Below, piece after piece: positions 24,801 to 35,746 of a stretch of 64,000 nt of DNA. The translations under genes and the position numbers were made by a program. Location of the stretch: NCBI GenBank assembly GCA_036245805.1, contig BTRK01000003.1:4402001-4466000 (forward strand). Reading direction: 5' to 3'. The DNA is from Pristionchus mayeri (taxonomy: Eukaryota; Nematoda; Chromadorea; Rhabditida; Neodiplogasteridae). Position 1 is the stretch's first letter. Every line of letters starts with the position of its first letter. Under the pieces are notes generated by a model. It did no database searches. It had not been told where the DNA came from and was given only the letters and a program-made list of their open reading frames with translations.

Positions 24801-26091
24801 TCTCTTAAAGGAGAGGCGAGGTCATCTTGGAGTTTCCTAACGAGACCTAGCGCAGTCAAAAGAGAATTCTAGAAAATTCTAAGAACATTAGATGTTTTCG
24901 AAATTGCTGAGGACTCATGTGGAGGTCTGTGATCGTAGTGGAGAACTGTCTAATGTAGGTAATTTCTGAGGCTATATTCCGAAATTTCACTACCACCCAG
25001 AACTCCACATGAGTCTTTAGCAAATTTGAAAACATCAACTGTTCTTAGAATTGTCTCCTCGTTCAAATGCACTAAGTCGTTTGGAAACTCCAAGATAACC
25101 TCGCGGCCTCTCATTGTTAAACATTTTTTTCAGAGACAAACGCATCAATATTGATTTGATTCTTTTACAAGGAGAGTACGACTGTTCCTTCAAAGGAACT
25201 ATCGGAAATGACGCATACTTTTCCGCAGCGCGAGGAAAGGTTTGTATTTTTACTTTCAATCATAAAAAAATCTTTTCCAGAACGATCGTTTCTTCAAAGT
25301 ATGGGTTCAAAGTGTCGAAGTTCATATGGAGGAAATAAATGAGGTTTATTACTTATTTTATATCATGTCAGAACGATTCCTTGTCAGCTCAAAACCTCAG
25401 ACCTCTTTCCCTTCGAAAACGAGCCCATGTACTTCATCGAAGAGTCCAGGGAATGGATCGTCTATCAATTTAACCAGAATTATAAGAAAGAGGAAGGAGA
25501 AAAGTTTGATCTATCTGGAATTCGCTCGCTGAGGAAGTTTCACGACTTTCACTATCACAGGTGAACCGATGTTTCTCTCAATATTTCCGCATTACATAAT
25601 TTCAGAGGTGTGCTCTACTTTTTCCGCGAAAGTGACGAACCGAGACTAGAGAAATTGAACGAGAAAGTTGTGATGATTGAAGGGCCAATTCTGGATGGAA
25701 CTGTTAGCTGCAATCTCTGCCAATCCGAGTTGTGTATTCCCTTTAAGTTATCCTTCTACACTCCTCCTCATTCAGACGTCATCATAATTGCGAATGCTGA
25801 TCAGACTGCACTGCTCATTCTCAACACCACAAATCTTGATGTCACCCAGCAGACCTACGAGTGAGTGCAATTTATCAGGAAGGTAGTTATTCCTTCAATA
25901 GTTCATTCGTTCAATTGACTTTATGCGTCTGATCGGATTTTGATCATCGAGATTTGTGATAATTATTGATTTCCAGACCACCCATCGAGTCGACCTACCA
26001 CTCGATTGTCGGAGTTCACGAGGGAATTCTCACTATGACATTCGAAGGGAAAGGAGTTGGAAGATGTCTGATGACAACAAAGATATTCTAG
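15802..26091 (+). CDS. PHR-like domain / coiled-coil protein, right (complete) copy of block A
   Basis: Multi-exon model. Exons whose phases join cleanly: 15802-15858, 15904-15974, 16016-16082 (PHR front half), then 18457-18498, 22139-22261, 22497-22595, 22648-22744, 22789-22843, 25134-25239, 25281-25343, 25388-25560, 25606-25860, 25977-26091 (TAG). An exon ending at 18300 carries the PHR end. The PHR call rests on DTWYQSYGSGCQAIQ, INLIGIGLFGGGE, TADGVAFEF and the closing NGQIPEIYFE, which match the W..Y/DAIQF, GVGLYG and GQIPE(I/L)(I/Y)F landmarks of PHR beta-sandwich domains (Highwire/RPM-1, BTBD proteins). Next comes a charged coiled coil (exons at 22.1-22.7 kb), then a region I do not recognise with an F/Y-rich core (VLYFFRESDEPRLEKL). 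The stretch 16.1-18.3 kb is unresolved: a mariner sits in that intron, and the 18.1 kb exon, read from its ATG at 18098, is one base short of the sister exon at 30.17 kb. Large introns hold a composite Tc1-like element and a foldback. Function unknown. Confidence 0.62.
16113..17355 (-). mobile_element. mariner transposon, nearly intact, inserted in the right arm only
   Basis: Terminal inverted repeats start TTGGGGTGTCCGGAAAG and are flanked by TA on both sides. The left arm shows the empty site (AAAAAA-TA-GGAATT read in the same direction, near 8225-8232). It lies in an intron of the PHR gene, on the strand opposite to it. Length 1243 bases, the usual size for mariner. Confidence 0.93.
16177..17206 (-). 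pseudogene. mariner transposase, one frameshift
   Basis: The first frame (17206 to 16778) carries the N-terminal helix-turn-helix region and the second (from about 16813 to 16177) the catalytic domain. The D,D34D triad is present: first Asp in WITYDN (about 16715), second in LLMDNARPH, third in LSPCDYHCF, with 34 residues between the last two. The frames meet near 16812, where one extra base after an A run (minus strand) breaks the reading. Otherwise the frame is open from start to TGA-type end at 16177, so the element is young. It would have excised or inserted at TA dinucleotides. Confidence 0.9.
18864..18985. repeat. Short GC-rich hairpin element (copy 2)
   Basis: Mirror copy of 6704-6825 in the right arm of block A, with the same arms and loop. 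Confidence 0.8.
19164..19706. repeat. Palindrome capped by polyG and polyC (right)
   Basis: Mirror copy of 5971-6524: 11 G at 19164-19174 and 16 C at 19691-19706. Same body. Confidence 0.85.
20764..21935. repeat. Foldback element, 1.2 kb (right), inside composite Tc
   Basis: Mirror copy of 3744-4910, centre near 21350. Ends TAAGATACATTCCACGAGA and the complement of TTAAGAGACGAG. Confidence 0.8.
22921..24808. repeat. Foldback element, TTAAGAGACC family (right)
   Basis: Mirror copy of 853-2759; a palindrome with centre near 23865. The arms pair from GAGACCTTCCACCAGAAAAC at 22925 with its complement ending near 24805. No coding frame; the short open frames are mirrored in both arms. Confidence 0.85.
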
Positions 26092-26271
26092 TCACAAGCA
26101 TTCGCTTATTGTTACTTGATAGTGGTTGTATTGATCGGTTTATATAGTATTTCCATATCTATCGATCGACATATTTGAAATGATATATCTATTCTAGTCA
26201 GTGGCTCTAACCGATGTTTCTCACGAGTCAATGAAGAAACATTTTGCACCAGTCGGTACAATTTGTTTTTA

Positions 26272-27212
26272 AAGTTGATTAATTTCGACCACATTTTAGT
26301 AGAAATATACCCTGGAGACTAGAATTCGGTTAAAATATATAATTAGTCCGAGAGCCGGGTTTTAGGTATTTTCCGGTTTTCATACGTGTATACTGTATCT
26401 CGGCCCCCAGACAAGCTACAGATGTAGCAGTTGCCTGAAAAAAAATGCGGAAAAATATGAGAAACAACTTTCCTGTTGACACCAAGACAGTATCTTAAAA
26501 AATAAAATAAAATGTTTCCAAAAGTGTGCATATCGGGTTGAATTTAAATTATTTTCGCAATTACAACAGTGATTAAAGCAGAATTTTCCAGCTTTGTTAT
26601 AGTTTGGACCGACGTGGTTCTAATAACTATAAGTTCAAGGTGTGGAAAATCGAATTTTCTGAATCGATCATACTTCTGGTATTTCAGCAAAATCTTACTC
26701 CCATAGTCTCAAAACTTCTTAAGACACTAATATGTATTATGCGAATTCAAATTGAATATGAAATTAGGGACATCAATTATTGGCAGTGAGCGCAGTATCA
26801 CATTTGATGAGAAAAATGGAATCTTCAACCACAACTAAAGTGAAATTTTAAATTTTTTCTTAGTCACATTACTACTTGTAGTTCAATATACCGCTGGGAA
26901 ATTCTGCTTTAATCGCTGTTGTAATTGCGAAAATAATTTAAATTTAACCTGATATGAACACTTTTGGATAAATTTCTTTTTTTATTTTTCAAGATACTGT
27001 CTTGGTTTCAACAGGAAAATTGTTTCTCATATTTTTCCGCATTTTTTGAGGCCACTGCCACATCTGTACCTTGTCTGAGAGCCGAGATACAGTATACCCG
27101 TATGAAAAACCGGAAAATACCCAAAATCCGGCTCTCGGACTAATTATATATTTTAATCGAATTCTAGTCTCCAGGTTATATTCCTACTAAAATATGGTCG
27201 AAATTAATCAAC
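26272..27212. repeat. Foldback element, 0.94 kb
   Basis: Arms of about 330 bases from GTTGATTAATTTCGACCACA to its complement, around a spacer of about 290 bases. Starts about 180 bases after the stop of the right PHR gene. No coding frame. Confidence 0.8.
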
Positions 27213-28237
27213 GTTGAAAAACATTGTTCGTGGCATCCTTACCTCTCGCCTCTCCTCGGTCTCTATTCTCTCTCACCGGTGAGGTTGGGGAGAGCGCACA
27301 GCAAGAGGAGTGTTATCTCGCATGAAGCCCAGAAACCACTGATAAGATATGCCTCGCTCTTCCTTTGTGTGAGAAGGCGCCTTCGCAGTTTTTATTCTAC
27401 ATTTTAAGGTTCCCATTATAATGTCAATTGTCCAGAACAGCATCACTGGTCCTTACTAGACTGCTCGCAGGTTTGAACACGTAAGACAAACAACTTGTTG
27501 TACCGCGAAGTCTGCAAAACGACTCTGCAAATCTCATTTTGCATGTCTTCTTGCTCACTGCCTGTGATTAGCGCATAACCACATTATCAGTGATGCTGTT
27601 TCAGAAAGCAAAATCAGACACCTGGTATCAGAGTTACGGAAGTGGTTGCCAAGCAATTCAGGTTATTTTCCATTGAACAAATTAACTTTCAAAGTTTGAT
27701 TTTCAGTTTAAGACTGTTTGTGACATCAATCAACATAATGAGACCAATACACAATACATTTCAAAGTGCGAAGATTTTCCGTCTGATAGATGGAAATGAG
27801 TCGGAAAGAGTCGAAATAGCAACATCGACCGAGGTATTTGTGACAATTTCGATTTAAAAAAAAATAATTAAACGGTTCCACAAAAAGCAATTAAGATAGA
27901 GTTTTTGACTCAGTAATCATATCTGTAGATAGCCTTGGCACTAGGCCAAAAATTGAATTTATCCAAAATGTGCACACATGTAGTACTCACTGAGTGTAGC
28001 TCAGGTGTGGCTTATTTAGTGTTCTAGATCACGCGCTGAGCAAGTAAACTTATTTTAGTCCAAAAATCTCAATTTTCGAACTTTGTCATTTCGCTAACGT
28101 TCGAAACGATTGATAGCTCTAAAAATGTATAATTTTCACATGATTTTGCCTGCCAAGTTTCACAAGGATAGGATTAAAACACTTCGAGAAAAATTGAAAA
28201 TTCGATTTTTTTCACACATTTTGAATTTTAAAAATTT

Positions 28238-28722
28238 TAGATGGGTGGGTATGAACCATTTTTAATTCATTGGTGTGTAGTGCTCAAAGAGCACTATTTA
28301 TAATAAAAAAAGAAAAAAAAATTAAAAATACTTTTTTTTGAGAAAAATGCAAAAATGTACGAAAATTTCGAAATAAACTCAGTTCACGATAATGATATTC
28401 TACAGTAACCCAGAACTTTCTTTCATGGCATGCCCCTTCACAGCTCGGAGATTGCAGATTCCACATGAAATAGTGCTACACCACATGTGCGATGAAGATC
28501 TGAAAGCACCACATGCTTTCAGATCCCCGATATTCGTATTTTTGAAATTTCACAATTGCGGGGTACTGTAGAATATCACTATCGTGAACTGAGTTTATTT
28601 TGAAATTTTCGTACATTTTTGCATTTATCTCAAAAAACGTATTTTTATTTTTTTAAATTTTTTTATTATGAATAGTGGTCATTGTGCACTACACACCAAT
28701 GAAATAAAAATGGTTCATACCC
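28238..28722. repeat. Palindrome GGTGGGTATGAACC (right)
   Basis: Mirror copy of 11641-12125. It is enclosed by a further inverted pair of about 340 bases (27895-28236 and 29354-29690), so palindromes are nested here. Confidence 0.75.
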
Positions 28723-28727
28723 ACCTA

Positions 28728-29352
28728 CAGTAGCGCCGGAAAGTATAGAGCCACTTTTTTGAAAATGCTGTAGCTTTTTTGCTTTCGAAAGGCATCATTC
28801 TGGAACTGAGAGGTTCTATACCAAACCCATCGGAGATTATGCGTATCATATTGGTGTATGACGAAATCGCCTAGCCTTTGCGTAGTGATGAGGCAATCAA
28901 AGTGTACTTTTTCAACCAGCCATTATTCTTACATGGATTTTTTCCAGATTGCTTTAACTTTCTGAGGTTGGAGAGTTGTATGAGGCCTACTCAGAAAAAA
29001 AATTTGGGGTTGCTACTCGGTCGCATCTTTGCAGCAGCCTTGCTGCAAAAACACGGCCGCAAATATACAACTTCGCTTCTAGACGAGCTAGAGACTCGTT
29101 CAAAGAAGTCTCCAACCTCAGAAAGTTCGACGAGTAGGAAAAAATCCATGTAAGAATAATGCCTGGTTGAAAAAGTACTGTTCGATTGCGTCATGACTAG
29201 GCAATGGCTAAGCGATTTCGTCATACCCCAATATGATAATCATAATCTCCGATGGACTTGGTATAGAACCTCTCAGTTTCAGAATGATGACTTTCGAAAG
29301 CAAAAAGCTACAGCAATTTCAAAAAGTGGCTCTATACTTTCCGGCGCTACTG
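28728..29352. mobile_element. Tc1-like MITE, 625 bases, TA-flanked
   Basis: Starts CAGTAGCGCCGGAAAGTATA and ends with the complement; TA on each side. No coding capacity. Internally it carries two inverted copies of the Tc-core (GACGCAATCGAA...TTTCTGAGGTTGGAG) shared with other elements in the window. Confidence 0.8.
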
Positions 29353-30678
29353 TATCTAAAATTTCTAAAATTCAAAATGTGTGAAAAAAACGAATTTTCA
29401 ATTTTTCTCGAAGTGTTTTAATCCTATCCTTGTGAAACTTGGCAGGCAAAATCATGTGAAAAATGTACATTTTTAGAGCTATCAATCGTTTCGAACGTTA
29501 GCGAAATGACAAATTTCGAAAATTGAGATTTTGGTACTAAAGTGAGTTTACTTGCTCAGCGCGTGATCTAGAACACTAAATAAGCCACGCCTAAGCTACA
29601 CTCAGTGAGTACTACATGTGTGAACATTTACGATAAATTCAATTTTTGGCCTAGTGCCAAGCATATGTTCATTGACTGAAAAAGTCTCTCTTAATAATTT
29701 ATCGTTCTCAACGTGAAGTTGATACACTCGATGATGGAATTTCAGAAAATTCTAAAAAAAATCTTCTCATTCTAATACAATCAATTTTTGGAATGTTCTC
29801 TATTCTACTGTGTTAGGCTGCCCCTCTAGATCGAAAAAAAACATGAAACGATTACTTTAAAAATGTTATTTTAATATGAATGGGATGTTTCTAGAAACAT
29901 TTCCCATTATTAATTCACTTTATTTGCAACCCTCGAGTCATTCGAAGCGCGAGGTCACCCCCCCCCCCCCAAAAATAAGATTCTTTCTTAGAATATAAAT
30001 AAAAAAAACTCAATTTCAGAGATCCTTCGATACGCTATCTAAGGGATCCGTAGTTCCTTTTTTATTCGATCAATCAGTTAAGATTATTTCAAACACGTGG
30101 TATACGATTTCCAGCAATATAAGGTGATAATTTCTACGTATTGTAGATTATCACAATATATTATATACCATGATAATTTTTAAAAAATACATGAATTTTC
30201 TCAAAATCATAGTGTTCAATATTAACTCATTTAGTCAAGATGTTACCATAATTGGAAATTGCGGGAGAGATTATGTGACCGCAGACGGCGTTAAATTCGA
30301 ATTTCGCGATTCGAGTTTATCAGCCTTTGGCATGACTTCAAAGTATGGGCAGATTCCGGAAATCTACTTTGAGGTATTCATTTACTGGAATTTAACTTAC
30401 ATTAATTCTTGCCAGACACTGCAATAATTTGATATACTTAGAGCGTAGAAGCCTACACTATCAAAAATTAAAAATAAAGTATTCAAATGGTTTTTACAAT
30501 TTCGCAATCGGTGATTACGAGTATTTCAATACTTCACAAAATCATGAAATTTGAGAAATTTGGTGAAAAATGCGATTTTGTGAAGTACTGAAATCGTCGG
30601 TTGTTTCAATGGAAATAGGTATGAGTAGGTCAGCAAACATTGAAAACTGAAAGAAAACATATCCCCGAGCGATAATTA

Positions 30679-31574
30679 TTAGGTTGGTGCATAAGTTTCT
30701 TTCCTTTTTATTTTTCAAATTTATGTTGGCGTGCCTAGACTGTCATGATTTTCTGAATAAAATGTGTTATGGCCAGGGCGGTAGATTACTACCATGCATT
30801 TGATTTGGATCTTCGCGTCATCGTGAGAAGTTGATTAGACTCAGAAAATTAACATCGGAAAACGGCTATTTTGAGCATTTTGGGATAAATTCAGGTTATC
30901 GAATACTTTTGGGATTCTGATTCTACCCAATTGAGGAACACTTGGGCAGGAGTTATTTGTTCTACTAAGCGCAAAAAATCCGGATTCGTACGTGTGTGGG
31001 AGACAGCGGAATCCAAAAAGTGTTGATTTCAGCGGATGAATCAGAACACGATTATTTCGAAATTTGCAGTTCTTCAACGGGAGGTCCGATCCTTTCCTAA
31101 ATTTGTTAGCATGCTTAAAGGGGAAAGTACTTCACAACCCATCGAAATTGAGCATTCATCAATGCTGTGTAAGGAAGTTGCGCTCATCAATTTGTGATCA
31201 ATGATTTTCAAAGACAGTAGTTCTGTAATTGGGCCAATATTTCTAGTAGGTTTTTCAAGGCAGGTTTGGCGGGCTATGTCGTATGACATACCCAGTCAAA
31301 GTACTTTGTAATAATGTGCTAAATGTAGCCTTTGCGCTATTCCCCTCTGAGCATAGAGAAATTGAAAAGTCGGATTGCTCGACCTGGTCCGATTACTTCC
31401 CAACTAAATGCTCAATTCTAATTGATCGAATCAACACAATATAGTATTCGCTATAGTGTGTACCCATGTCCGTATCAACAGCAAAAACAATTATTTGATT
31501 GACTCATTACGATTACATGGGGAGGTCAGGATCTAGGTTCATGAAAAAAGAAAGAAACTTTTGCACCAGCCTAA
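30679..31574. mobile_element. mariner-like element, internally decayed
   Basis: Ends TTAGGTTGGTGCATAAGTTT and its imperfect complement (AAACTTTTGCACCAGCCTAA), both flanked by TA. These ends are of the widespread mariner type (TTAGGTTGGTGCAAAAGT). About 0.9 kb, shorter than a full mariner, with only broken frames inside. A lone related end lies at 56292. Confidence 0.8.
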
Positions 31575-32490
31575 TACTTATATCTGAGAAAGTGAAATTT
31601 TCGATTTTGCTTGAAAACACGAGATTCCGCATATTTGAGGCCAAAAATGGAAACATATTATATCTTCGATTTTCTTGAAAATTTTTTTTTCCTGCGGTAG
31701 AAAAGGCCGTAGATTATAATTCTGATATGATCCCAGGGTGCAATAGAATATTATTTTTCACGACGGCGAAAAAATCAGAAAAAATAAGACGAAAAAACGA
31801 TTTTTTGAACTTTTCTAAACTTATTATTTTCTTTACAAAGATGTGTCAACATCAAAGTTGTTCTACCTGAAAAGCTGTACATTTTATTTTTTGAACGGAA
31901 CTGTAGCTCAATGTTGAAGGATGTTATGAATTTTCGATTTTTCTAAATTTCAAGAGCCGGCTTTTTGGCAATTTTGAGAAATCGCGGAATCCGTATATTC
32001 AAAAAGACACTGGGCCTTAGGGACACGTACAGTGATAATCTCGAAGAGATCCGAGCACTTTGAACATTTTGTCAAACGCCACATATCATCTCTCAGAAGA
32101 CGTGTGATATATCAAAGGCGGCATTACATCATAGTTCTCATCCAACCTAGTGCCCGAGTACACAGCCAAGTTGTCGTAGAAGGGAATAGCGTACGATATA
32201 CATCACTTTACTATTATCCGCTGCACTTTGCCTGATTCATAACTGGCCATTAATTTCGTCTTGTTCAATAGTTTCGAAAGTGGCTTCCTCAGTGACGGGG
32301 AGCAGTAGAGAATCGTCAGGGAGTGAACGAACGCGTGTAGGGCCATACAATTTGCAGAAACAACCGAGATGACCGAGGCTGAAAATGAGATAATTGTCAG
32401 CTTTCCATACTCATTGGTGTCATTGCGTGGTTACTGATTTTTTGGGGGAACTACATTTGCAAAATTCAGCAAAAAATATACAAATTTAAG
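31575..32490. other. Gene-free repeat-derived sequence
   Basis: No supported gene. A lone terminus of the TATCACGC foldback family (complement of CTCTCAGAAGACGTGTGATA) lies at about 32091-32110. Confidence 0.4.
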
Positions 32491-32492
32491 CG

Positions 32493-33101
32493 TCAGGTAA
32501 TTCTGAATATTGGGCCAGTTTTCACATCCATTGGACTAGAAACAGTTTTAAATATGAAAACACAACATTTTCCGTCTTTTGAGATATGTGGACCCTTTGA
32601 AAAGTGAATTCTGAAAAATTCTGAATTTTCATGCCGAACATATTAGTAGGATTTTTGGAATTTTTTTTCTTCAACGAATTGCTGCATAAAAACAAAATCA
32701 AAGCCTATCACGCTGATGTCGATCTGTAATATCAGAAAAAAATACAAATACACCTTTCCAATACACGTTCAATTGCAAATGTCTCAGAAAACCTTGATTT
32801 TTGGCAAGAAATCTCGAATTTTTGAGCCCACAAACTTTCATTTTTGTTTTGGTGCGAAAATATGTTCAAATTCGTTTTCTACGGGTCGAAATACGTCAGA
32901 AAATCTTTAGTTCGGCTTACTTTGCAAATTTTTAATTTTGGTCTCACAACCAGGGAGCAAAACAAGGAGTTTTTGAGTTTTTGATATTTTTCGCTGTTTT
33001 TAAGTTCTATCACAATTAAAATGTTACTATTACTAATTTAGAACTGTTTCTAGTCCAATGGATGCGAAAACTGGCCCAATATTCAGAATTACCTGACGCC
33101 C
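32493..33101. repeat. Diverged palindrome
   Basis: CAGGTAATTCTGAATATTGGG near 32500 is complementary to sequence near 33070-33100; also TCCATTGGACTAGAAACAG with its complement. The inner part pairs only loosely. Confidence 0.55.
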
Positions 33102-33410
33102 TATATGGCATTTAGGCAACTTTGGCGTACTTTCAATCAACCTTCCCAAAAAGTGTATTTTTTTTAAATCTGAAAAATGCACATCTAGTATAGTTTTTTT
33201 GCGTAGATTTCGAAAATCATGATGAGAACACTCCGAATTTTATTTTTTTCTATTTTTTTTCTTTTTTTTCCGAATTCTATTTTTTTTCGATCTTCCAAAA
33301 TGTTGTCGAAAAATTGGCTTTTTGGCGATAACTGTTTTGTTTCGCAATTGTTCGCATTTTTACATGCAAATTCGTTATCTACAAGTGAAAATACACCAGA
33401 ACATATCGAA

Positions 33411-35302
33411 TATATCGTCTTCTGAGAGATTACATGAAAAAGACCACCCCGAGGAACCAGCTGCAAAAGTTAGAGCAATCTGGCAAAGAAAATTATTACA
33501 GAGTGTAGGGAAAGTGAGAAAACTTTTGTACTAGCGATTTTGCCTGGAACCGGTTTTTAGTCATTTTCCGGACTTGGTGCCGGCTCTGACGTATTTTTGT
33601 TCATTTTTTAGCTACAATGATGGGATGGTGCTCAAAATACGCAGAAAATTATTTTAAGAAACTTTTATGTTTACACCGAAGCTCAGCTACTACAATATCA
33701 TGGTTAAAATATCGAAAAAAAACGAGATTCATAAAATAATTCATATCTCGCTCGGGACCCATCTTGCACAGTTTTTTCATTGCTGATTCTGAATCTACGT
33801 ACTCATATTAGTCTAGGAAAAATATGGTTGAGAGTCGGTTGGTGTTAGAACAGGTCTCGCCAGACCAAAATATGCGAGCAAGTCGAAAAGTCTAAAATTA
33901 ATCTTTCTTGTAATTAAGTCGAAATGGCTCAGATATATATTATCTTTCACATATGTGTGATTACTAGTATAGATATACAAAATCCCATACGAAAAACCTA
34001 CGATTTCGGTACTTTTAAAAAATCATGTTTTTCACATCATAATATCTCAAATTTGAAGGGATCTAACTCAACAATTTGGTAGCACACCAAGTGCTAACTA
34101 TGCACGATTTAAAGTATGCTTAGACATGTCTAAGCATTTGTAGTACGAAGTTCTTCCATGACTTCGGAGATCCAGCTTTTGACCCTTGAATAAGGCTTGA
34201 GCAACAGCCGCTGGAAAAAAAAATTCGTTTCTGAAGATAATTGTACGAAATACGATTGGCAATATGTTGGGAAAATGTTTTCATAAAATATTGAAACCGA
34301 AATCAATGTGATCTCCATACAAATTCTCGTTTCTAAATTTGCAACATTTTTGAGATTTGTGGAATCACATTTCAAAAAAAGTCGTGAAAATTGCGGCTTT
34401 TCCATGTGTATCTAATTTCTTAATTTACAAAAAACATTTTTCCAACATATTGCCAAACGTTCGCAAAATTCGCAAAATGAACTTTAGAAACTAATTTTTT
34501 TTCCTGGACCTTCGCAGAAGCCTTATTCAAGGGTGAAAAGCTGGACCTCCGAAGTCATGGAAGAACTCCGTACAACAAATTTTTAGAAATGTCTAAGCAT
34601 ACTTTAAAACGTGAATAGTTAGCACTTGGTGTACTACCGAATTATTGAGTTAGATACCTTTAAATTTGAGATATTATGATGTGAAAAACATGATTTTTTA
34701 AAAGCACGGAAATCGTCGGTTTTTCGTGTGGAATTCGGTTTATCTATACTAGTAATCACACATATATGCATGATAATATATATCTGAGCCATTTCGACTT
34801 AATTACAAGAAAGATAATTTTAGACTTTTCGACTTGCTCGCATATTTTGGTCTGGTGAGACCTGTTCTAACACCTACCGACTCTCAACCATATTTTTCCT
34901 AGACTAATATGAGTAAGTAGATTCAGAATCTGCAATGAAAACACTGTGCAAGGTGGGTCCCGAACGAGATATGAATTATTTTATGAATCTCGTCTGTTTT
35001 TTTCGATATTTTAACCATGATATTGTAGTAGCTGAGCTTCGGCGTAAACATAAAAGTTTCTTAAAATAATTTTCTGCGTATTTTGAGCACCATCCCATCA
35101 TTGTAACTAAAAAATGAACAAAAATACGTCAGAGCCGGCACCAAGTCCGGAGAATGACTAAAAATCGGTTCCAGGCAAAATCGCTAGTACAAAAGTTTTC
35201 TCACTTTCCCTACACTCTGTAATAATTTTCTTTGCCAGATTGCTCTAACTTTTGCAGCTAGTTCCTCATGGTCATGCAATCTCTCAGAAGACGCGTGATA
35301 TA
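33411..35302. repeat. Foldback element, TATCACGC family, 1.9 kb
   Basis: Arms pair over about 0.9 kb each, centre near 34360. Ends read TATATCACGCGTCTTCTGAG (right, complement) and TATATCGTCTTCTGAGAG (left). No frame beyond mirrored short ones. Confidence 0.85.
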
Positions 35303-35439
35303 CTTTTCATATCATTCTGGGATATCAACTTTTTCGACCCCAAAAACTGGGGGGTATCTGAAACTTTTTCAAAATCGACCTCTGACCTAGCTATTGCGGC
35401 CGTCAATCAGCACTCGGTACCTACACTTCAGAAAAAAAG

Positions 35440-35494
35440 AAAAAAATTTCACCATCCGTGGACCTGTTACGTTCTCTGGTGGAGGGTCTCTTAA
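35440..35494. repeat. Lone end of a TTAAGAGACC foldback
   Basis: GGTGGAGGGTCTCTTAA is the terminus of the family seen at 853 and 22921. It abuts the TTAA MITE directly. Confidence 0.55.
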
Positions 35495-35743
35495 AGGAGG
35501 AGCAAAGTCAAAATTCAACTTTTGAAGCTTTCATGTGCACGGCCTAGATCTCCCCAACGATAAGAAGCTCCAAAATTTTCACATTGATATCTCCATTCCG
35601 AACAGAGCTATCGCTAGTTATCTGGGAGCCAAATCAGGGAAAGCTCAGGGAAGGGGGCGAGATAGCACGCGATTTGAAGAGAGTTCTCCGCTAATTGAAA
35701 CATATTTCAACCGGGCGCGCGTTTGACTTTACTCCTCCTTTAA
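35491..35743. mobile_element. TTAA-flanked MITE, about 245 bases (copy 1)
   Basis: TTAA, then AGGAGGAGCAAAGTC, and at the far end GACTTTACTCCTCCT then TTAA. The TTAA duplication is the piggyBac target pattern. Body near-identical in layout to 47292-47543 (GGGAAAGCTCAGGGAAGGGG, CAACCGGGCGCGCGTTTG). Confidence 0.85.
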
Positions 35744-35746
35744 AGG

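Larger units (their letters stand above)
15640..25660 (+). repeat. Block A inverted duplication, right arm
   Basis: Reverse complement of 1-8690 plus the mariner insertion at 16113-17355. The outer limit is not visible because the left arm is cut by the window edge. Inner limit is in the R module (a segment of about 460 bases carrying PHR exons), near 15640-15700. Confidence 0.9.
27605..30373 (+). pseudogene. PHR-like domain gene fragment (block B, right copy)
   Basis: Exon 27605-27661 has the same sequence signature as the first PHR exon of block A (SDTWYQSYGSGCQAIQ) and is phase 0 at both ends. The second exon starts at 27707 but breaks off after about 24 bases, so the GIGLFGGG strand is missing. 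The third exon, 27767-27833, is intact (KIFRLIDGNESERVEIATSTE is encoded). The closing PHR exon, 30170-30373, is open from its ATG and ends in YGQIPEIYFE before a GT donor. The coiled-coil and C-terminal exons of the block A gene do not follow. The truncated second exon and the missing 3' half suggest a pseudogene or a partial duplicate. A nested set of Tc1-like and foldback repeats (27.9-29.7 kb) fills the interval between the two PHR halves. Confidence 0.5.
27240..30530 (+). repeat. Block B inverted duplication, right arm
   Basis: Mirror of about 8690-13100 by eye. It contains the PHR fragment with exons at 27605-27833 and 30170-30373, the palindrome 28238-28722 and the Tc MITE 28728-29352. 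It is separated from block A right by about 1.6 kb that holds the end of the PHR gene and a foldback at 26272-27212. Confidence 0.8.

Noticed and set aside
1..25660. Pure assembly artefact as explanation of the large palindrome
   Set aside because: Not excluded, but the arms differ by a mariner, a 113-base indel, and many substitutions, and the interleaved block order is not what a simple read-through hairpin gives; kept as a caveat.
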